A stretch of DNA of 64,000 nucleotides from Metaphire vulgaris (lineage: Eukaryota; Annelida; Clitellata; Crassiclitellata; Megascolecidae), in contig CM030852.1 in the NCBI GenBank assembly GCA_018105865.1, positions 13,616,945 to 13,680,944 of the forward strand, read 5' to 3'. Positions 57,566 to 64,000 of this stretch are shown here, in pieces. The first letter of the stretch is position 1, and each line of letters begins with the position of its first letter. The notes beneath the pieces are model-generated. The model saw only the letters and a program-made list of their open reading frames with translations. It made no database searches and was not told the origin of the DNA. A program made the position numbers and the translations under genes.

Positions 57566-57840
57566 GATTTTATTGCAGACAATTGAATCAGAATGATTTC
57601 AAATATTTTATCTGTCGTAACATTATTCTTTTTAACACTTTACATTATGAACACAAAATAATTTTACGGTTGGGGGTCGCCACATCATAAGGAATTGAAT
57701 TAAAAGGGTCGCGGAACTATAAAGGTTGAGAACCGCTGTTCTAGGCTGTCCGGCGCACGGGAACAAATAATACTGATGGCGCCCCCTCGACTTCGTGAGA
57801 ACCCTGAAATTTGCTGAAAAGCGAAAAAGCTACGCCACTG
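57099..57840. mobile_element. hAT-like MITE (CAGGGGCGTAGC) in unit B, interrupted
   Basis: Paralogue of 38223-38633, split by the hAT element at 57297-57738. It keeps the CTGACAAGCAAAAAGTCG motif at 57197. Confidence 0.85.
57297..57738. mobile_element. hAT element (CAGCGGTTCTCAACCT), nested, private to unit B
   Basis: Perfect 16-bp terminal repeats CAGCGGTTCTCAACCT, an exact 8-bp duplication TTCTAGGC (57289-57296, 57739-57746), and an AAT run inside (57478-57561). The unit A site (38416-38423) holds a single TTCTAGGC with no insertion. The CAGNGGTTCTCAA end is known from hAT/Charlie-type elements. Confidence 0.95.
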
Positions 57841-57964
57841 ATTTCTTGACAGACTTGCAGTAACAATAAAAACATCAATAATCTCTGCGTGCTTTTTCTG
57901 GCAATGGGACCATAGACAATTAATCAAACCTTTCTATTCAAAATAGCAGCTGCGTTTATGGCGT

Positions 57965-58195
57965 CCACCTGTGCCTTTTAAAATAACTAAGTAAATATTA
58001 GTCCCAAAGGCAGGGCTCATAAACTACAGACACGGGACCAGTGCAGCATTACTAGTAGTAGGCTACTAGGTCCCTACTGTTCATTTTGTCATCCTCCACC
58101 AGCCAGTGAAGGCCGAGTCAACAAGAATCGAACCCGCGACCTTCGGATCTCCACGCAAATGTTGTTTCCACTCTGCTGTTTGCCCTTCTAAAGGC
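57965..58195 (-). mobile_element. tRNA-derived SINE (unit B)
   Basis: Paralogue of 38770-39000 with the same box-B-like sequence and TTGACTCGGCCTTCACTGGC core. Confidence 0.7.
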
Positions 58196-58389
58196 TACAG
58201 ATAATGTCGTGTGTTTCTCCTCCCCCCATCGGGTCAATAATATCTTTTCGCCCCATCACTAGGCCTAATGCTCCCAAATTTCGATTTGAGGAGATGCTGA
58301 ACTACGTTAGGCCCACATCACCACACATTTGTAGAATATTATTCATCTACATCAGATAATAATAATAACAAGGTTTAAAGTGGTTCAGT

Positions 58390-59130
58390 AGGGTCTGCCC
58401 TGTGTGATAACCACGGTTGCACTCATCCAAATCTAGTATCCTCTAGTACTGAGGTTTATTTTGAAAGCATTCGCACTCGTTGCCATTACTATCTTCTCGT
58501 CCAGTTCATTCCATCTGCCCACCACTCTTGCACTAAAAATGTGCTTTTTGCGTCTCCCAACTCGCTTCTTAAACAGTTTCATGTTGTGTCCTCTGGTTTC
58601 ATCACACTGCTTTAGTGTAAAAACACTTTCTTTTGGCATTCCCACTTTGTTTGTTAGTATTTTGTATGTTTCAATCAAATCCCCTCTCTTCTTTTTTCCC
58701 GGGTTGTCAGTCCACAGTGTTTTAGCCTTTCCTCATGGATATCACTCTGATATCCTTTGATCATCTTTGTTGCTCTGTGTTGTACTCTTTCTAAAGTCTC
58801 TATGTCTTTCTTTAGGAATGGACACCATGCTTGAACGCAATACTCTAAATGTGGGCGTACCAATGCCACTTGTAAAGTCTTATTATTACATCCTTCTCTC
58901 TGCTCACTATCGTTCTTTTGATCATACCTAGAATGTCGTTGGCCTTCTTAGCTGCCTCTGCACATTGCCTAGATGAATTTAAGCTGTTATGCATGATGAC
59001 CCTTAGATCTGTCTCCTCGGTTGTAACTTTTAATCTCTTCCTACATAGCCTAAACTCGTGATCTGCTCCCTTGTTCCCGAAATGCATCACAGATCATTTG
59101 TCTGTGTTAAAAAGCATTTGCCAATCCTCT
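58390..59130 (-). mobile_element. CR1-type LINE reverse-transcriptase fragment (unit B)
   Basis: Counterpart of 39229-39990: [70 protein letters not shown]. Confidence 0.8.
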
Positions 59131-59391
59131 GAATACTGAGATAGTCTATTTAGGTCTTACTGACGTACTCTGTTTGATCATGCAATCTGACCTCCTCCCT
59201 CCACCCCCCACATATTAACCTTGACCACCACGGAGACTACGGACTATCCGACTATGTGTTTTTACCCAGATCGAGCGCTCGAGAATAGGCTGGTGCACTG
59301 CCCCAAACTTTCAGGAAGCGCTATAGAAATGTCGCTTTTACTTACTTACTTACTCAACTGTTTCGTTTTTTAACATTACACCCTCTACTAG

Positions 59392-59580
59392 CAGTGGCGG
59401 CTCCACCGGGGGCCAGGGGGGGGGCCGTGCCCCCTATTGAGAGCCTGGGCCCCCAGTGGCCCCCCCAGTTGGGACCCTATACTTAATGCTACATACATTA
59501 AACAACAAATGGTTGGCCCCCATGATTAGAAGTTGCCACCCCAACGGCCCTCCACTTGCCAAATCCTAGAGCCGCCACTG
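59392..59580. mobile_element. hAT-like MITE (CAGTGRCGGCTCC family), private to unit B
   Basis: Ends CAGTGGCGGCTCCACC and CCTAGAGCCGCCACTG, exact 8-bp duplication TCTACTAG (59384-59391, 59581-59588). Unit A has the unoccupied TCTACTAG at 40217-40224. Confidence 0.95.
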
Positions 59581-61332
59581 TCTACTAGTAAATTAAGTAA
59601 AGTCATAGATAAAAAAATCACATTTTAAAATATTTTCGATACAGGAGGCCTTAGAAAGTAACTGTTTACCTGGATTTACAACTTTGACCAACACGAACTA
59701 TACGGATTACGGACTATGGATTTTTCTCAACTTTAGCGCTCGTAACTAAGCTGGTGCACTGCACTAAGCTTGCGGGCAGCCTTATATAAATTTCATCTTA
59801 CTTACTTGCTTACCTAAATTCGTCCCAGCAACACCTCTAGGGCAGCGCTGACCTCCGTTTCAAGCAAGGAATGACGGCGTGTCAGGACACCCCAGATTTG
59901 AGCCAAAGGTGTGTCTAACACATGCTCGAACACCACAAATATTCTACAATTTCAGCATTTACAGGGATTTGCGTCATGTTGCAGTAATAAATCAGAAATT
60001 AAATCTCTAAAACATGCATCATAGCTCACTGTTTCGTTCGAATATTACTCAGAATTTCAGCAGTTGGGGGACTGGGGAGTTCGCAACGCTTCCCGAAAGC
60101 CCTGGCTCTTTTCCATCTGTCTGTCTGTCTGTGTGTCTGTGTGTCTGTCTGTCTGTCTGTCTGTGTGTCTGTCTGCCTGTCTGTCTGTCTGTCCCAAACG
60201 GTAACGCCACCACGAAGCGGCACGACGGGGTATTTACGCAATACCGATTAGGAAATTGTCAACAGGCGGTTCGAGTGATTGTCCGCAGAATCAATAAAAG
60301 AAGTATAATTGCAACGTTTGGCCACCTAGGTAAAAAATCACATTCAAAGTAAGTATTCATCACACTGTCACTGTCCGTCTACTCTAAAGAAAATGTTACT
60401 GAAAATTTCTGCGGCTGGGGTTCTGCCACGTCCACTTCTGGGGGAGCGTATCGGGCTTTCCCTAACACACCAGTCGGACCAAATCGAATGTGTTTGTGTG
60501 CGTGCGCGTGGCTTTCCGGTAAAGTAAGTTCGCGCAGTCAATTAGTGAGGCACATGGTTTTCCTACCGTTCTTTATTCAGGCGAAGACTAGTGTGAGATT
60601 TCCAGAAATGACCGTTAGCTTAGCCACGAGGAGGTGGGCAGAGGAATTTTTAGTCAGTGACGAATTCTATGGTCGTCTGGTAATTATCTAATGTCGCTGC
60701 AAGTCTCGTTTTATACGCATTATATTTCATATTATGACGCACATTTTAAAGAATAGACGTTAAACGAAACAACCCATGGTAAAATGATGCTTCAAAGCTT
60801 AAAGCGTTTAACTGAATGGTTATTTTAATGTTTAGTACAAATTTGTTAAACATTTTAAACTTAGCTTCTTAACAAAGCAAAAGATGAAACACTGCAATTT
60901 CTTCAAACTATGCTATCAATGTCGATAGCATAAATGCTGAAATTATACATTCTGATGCTAAACTCAAAGCTTCGGTTGTTAATGTATCAGAGAAAAATCA
61001 GTTGAGGCGTTTGTAAGAGTTACGAATGCCGAAAGAGAGAAAGAATTATAAGCAACGTTCAGATTCCAAGCAGTGGCCTGTGGTCCAGTAGTTGACTTCG
61101 AGCGGTCCGGAATGAATTGAAATTCTCGTTCTTCGGAATCTCAACTTTCTAATCTTAACAATCAAACGTCACCCTTGATACATTAAAAGATCTTCAGTTA
61201 ATGGCAAATCTATAAAGACAGAATGGCAAGTGGTCAAAAAATATTGTAACAATGTTCAATATTTACAATGACAAATTATCACAATAAATGCTCGGCTATT
61301 TCGTAGATTTCGCCACAAATGTTCGTATTCTC

Positions 61333-61742
61333 CAGGCTCGTCCATGGGATCGGATGTCCCATGGGATTTGTCCTATGGGATGGGATGAGACAGAGCTAAA
61401 CTTAATTTTTTAGCCTGTTTCAAGTCTTTTACCTTTCTTTCTTCTTTATATATTCATAATATTTGCTTCAATATTTTGTGGTGGGACATAAGCATGATAT
61501 AGTTAATAAATTGTGTCGTTTTACATGTCTATTTGTACATGTAGTCCTATTTAGTAGACACTAAACCTAACTCTTTAGAAATTTCATAATTCATAATTTT
61601 ATTTCAACTGCATTCCACATTAACATTCCATATCAATATTATAATGGGAATCCCATCGGACGGAGGGATGGATGGGACAGCTATAAATTGCCATGGGATG
61701 GGAATGGCTGTGACAGAAAAATATGTCCCATGGACAAGCCTA
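61333..61742. mobile_element. hAT-like MITE (AGGCTYGTCCATGGGA), private to copy C
   Basis: Inverted ends AGGCTCGTCCATGGGA / GTCCCATGGACAAGCCT. Flanks GTATTCTC and GTAATCTC match at 7 of 8. Units A (31690-31697) and B (50263-50270) carry the single site GTAATCTC. Interior has many CCCATGGGA palindromes. Confidence 0.9.
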
Positions 61743-61763
61743 GTAATCTCAAAGTCTTAGGAG

Positions 61764-63341
61764 TCAAAGATTTTTCTCACTGGCAATGATCGAGTATTTG
61801 AAGAACGCGATGGTTCCTGAAATTCCTTGACCTATTATTCCAGATGGAATGATGGTTGATCGAATGCGATCTCCGAGAACGTTGCTTGTAAATTTGATGT
61901 CTTGTGCATTGCTGAATGTGTCCTGAATTGAAAAAATATCAGACAATTTGTGTACCAAACCTGTTTGTCATTTGCATTTCTACTCGGATTTCCTTAGACT
62001 GCATTAAATTTACCAGAGACAAACGGACCCCTCTCTCTGTCTCTGTCTGTCTGTCTGTATGTCTGTCTGTCTGTCTGTCTGTCTCGCTCTCTCTTTCAGT
62101 CGATCTTTACACTTTAAAACTAACGTCGTTAGATTTAAACATCTATTTGGAATCGCGAGACTTACACCATCGGGAATGGGAACTATTCTGTCTTCGTTCC
62201 AGACGTTGATCATCACGGACTTGGAAGTTCTGGGATCCATTGAAGATGACATCAGTGAAGCCGACGGTTTCCGAATCCGACACAAGTCAAATCGAGTTCG
62301 ACGAACGGGTACTCTGGAGCAACTGACGCCGAGAAAGTACCAGAAGTACCACCGAGTCTTAAATTGCCGAGCGAGGCTGTTTGAATTAGGTCTTTAAGAA
62401 GGTTGAAGATGGTACAATCTTTTAATAAGCTAACTGAAATGTAAAACAAATTAAAACATCAGGATCAATGGGTCATCTTGTTGTGTTTCTAGAGAGATCA
62501 GCGACTGCTAAAATCCATAATAATATATGCAGAGATAATCTTGGATGAATGCGCAATTGTTAGTTTCATCGTTTCTTACCTCCAGTGCAGGCCTTGATGT
62601 TAATGTCGGTGAGAGAAACATTGCGTCTAAAATCGACCGATGCCAAGTAGAAATCCACTCTTTTCACATCATTGGCCCCACTCACAGAAGTCGATTTATC
62701 GTTCGGACCAATTGCCTACGATAATGTAATTTGAACTTCAGAGGTAATTAATTGCTTACATAATTGCACAGTTGAGAGTTCGGTAAGTATCACAACTCAC
62801 AAATCTGTTTTGAAAAGAACTTCAGTATAGATATAAGTAAATTATTAGAAAAACAAATACAGACAAAGCATCATTTGTTCCTCCCGAAAATCCTGGGTTA
62901 TTGTAACAATTTAAAAACTCCGTGTATTTCAGATGAATACCATGTGCTTCATTTTAAATAGAGTGTATTTTCTTTCCATATCTCATTAATTATTTGAAGA
63001 TATATCGCACAATCATACAGTAATTAATGAGTGTATTCCAATTTAGGATTAAATTTTCGAGACAGCGACCTGTGTTGTGATCGTATTTCCATTGTTCTGA
63101 GTGATCACAACACGGAAATAGTCCAAATTGTCGGAGCTTTGAAACGAGATGGAATCGATGAAGACTAAGGGTGAGAGTGGTATTCCGGCAACACCGCCCT
63201 GTGGCCAATCGAAGCCGAAATGGGCAATCTGGTAATTCCAGGTTACGCCGTTGGAGGCTGTCCAGAAGTCTGTCACAGGTCCCTGGTAGTTAGTCTTGAA
63301 GCAGCGTGGGTTTCCAGGGCTCGAAACTACATCGCTGACGG
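61764..63341 (-). pseudogene. Gene C: third PAN-family copy, exons 3-6 in window, exon 5 frameshifted
   Basis: Minus-strand exons: 63341-63070 (exon 3), 62715-62580 (exon 4), 62433-62166 (exon 5), 61922-61764 (exon 6). Exons 4 and 6 have the same length as in A and B. Exon 5 is 2 nt longer, from extra bases near 62215-62275, so LTCVGFGN runs into a stop and SVMINVWNEDRIVPIPDG continues in another frame. Exon 3 uses an acceptor 12 nt further upstream that keeps phase 1. The rest is well conserved (PRCFKTNYQGP, DFWTASNGVTWNYQIAHFG). Exons 1-2 would lie beyond 64000. Probably inactive unless the indels are sequence errors. Confidence 0.7.
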
Positions 63342-63689
63342 CTGAAACATGCACAGCTGAATATGCTTATAATATAATATAATATTATTGCGCCGAATTC
63401 AGGTAATTCTATGCTATATATTATCATAATATAGGAAGTGCATGCGTAATTCAACCGTGCATGTATGGCTCTTTGAAAACGATTAGATAGAACCTGGATG
63501 GCTGCATTTGGAAAGCAGCTTAGTGAACTGATGTGAAAGGAAGGTGCAATAGCTGTCCAATGTCCATAGTATACAATAATATGCACGGATTCAGCATGAA
63601 CGGTGACATTATCGTCATTTTCTTGATTTGCTAAACGGTCCATCATCTTGGCAGAAATACGTGAATGAGGGTTAATTGATGCATTAGGC

Positions 63690-63780
63690 CAGTGATGGGC
63701 ACAAGTTTTTATCCGAGGGCCGCAAAAGTGTCTGTGAAGAAAGCCGAGGGCCGCACAAATTTTTTCGACATTTAGAATTA
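63690..63780. mobile_element. Fragment of a hAT-like element (CAGTGATGGGC, GGGCCGC)
   Basis: CAGTGATGGGCACAAG followed by GAGGGCCGCAAAAGTG and GAGGGCCGCACAAATT resembles the start of hAT elements with repeated GGGCCGCA. The other end was not found in the window. Confidence 0.45.
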
Positions 63781-64000
63781 GGCCTACATTTTTAAGTAGT
63801 CTCAAAACGACTTTACCATAGCGTTTTATATATACCTAGCCTACTGTGCTGTGTAGGCCCAAGTAATTATTATTATAAAATATACTTGAATGTATAATAT
63901 TGGAATGTAGATCAAGAAACTCACAAGTATATAGCAGTTTAAAACAAAGTGTCAGACATAACATGAATAGGTCATCATGTAATCGTAATAAATAAGAACA

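Overview
This window looks like nuclear DNA from an invertebrate animal. The evidence is split genes with GT-AG introns, AATAAA polyadenylation signals, secreted multidomain proteins (C-terminal cystine knot, PAN/apple, C-type lectin), very many microsatellites, and a dense crowd of small DNA transposons, LINE 3' ends and tRNA-derived SINEs. A marine invertebrate, perhaps a deuterostome, fits; this is an inference from general character and cannot be settled without a search. All exon models come from frame continuity, splice sites and phase matching, with no transcript support.

1-9 kb, plus strand: the 3' part of a proline/threonine/tyrosine-rich repeat protein (exons to 239 and 1483-2361, with a 1-nt frame break near 1855). 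It is followed by dispersed cysteine-rich exons of a mucin/VWF-like C-terminus that ends in a clear cystine-knot exon (6791-7108) and a short last exon (8605-8654). 9-23 kb is mostly intergenic: microsatellites, G-rich tracts, many hAT-like MITEs with TIRs and 8-bp target duplications, a TTAA-flanked MITE family, one two-helix membrane-protein exon (18588-18999), and a decayed transposon-like ORF (21715-22811). 24-29 kb, minus strand, holds a two-exon C-type lectin domain and a signal-peptide plus PAN exon.

31-64 kb, minus strand, is a recent tandem segmental duplication. Unit A (about 31228-41720) and unit B (about 49809-60600) are near-identical. An older copy C begins near 60822 and runs off the window, and a diverged partial copy A' lies at 41795-45032. 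Each unit carries a six-exon gene for a secreted protein: signal peptide, six-cysteine PAN domain, proline linker, then about 270 residues of beta-rich sequence I do not recognise. In copy A every exon phase agrees and the CDS is 1146 nt (381 aa). Copy B has a 4-nt frameshifting insertion in exon 5. Copy C has a net +2 nt change in exon 5. A' keeps only a first exon with its splice donor.

Because the copies are paralogous, several transposon insertions can be compared with the empty site in a sister copy: hAT elements at 57297-57738, 59392-59580, 42963-43868 and 61333-61742, a mariner at 44088-44694, and a SINE at 41352-41639. This gives a readable insertion chronology. The space between A' and B holds a G-rich minisatellite, a 5'-truncated LINE and a nested hAT pair.
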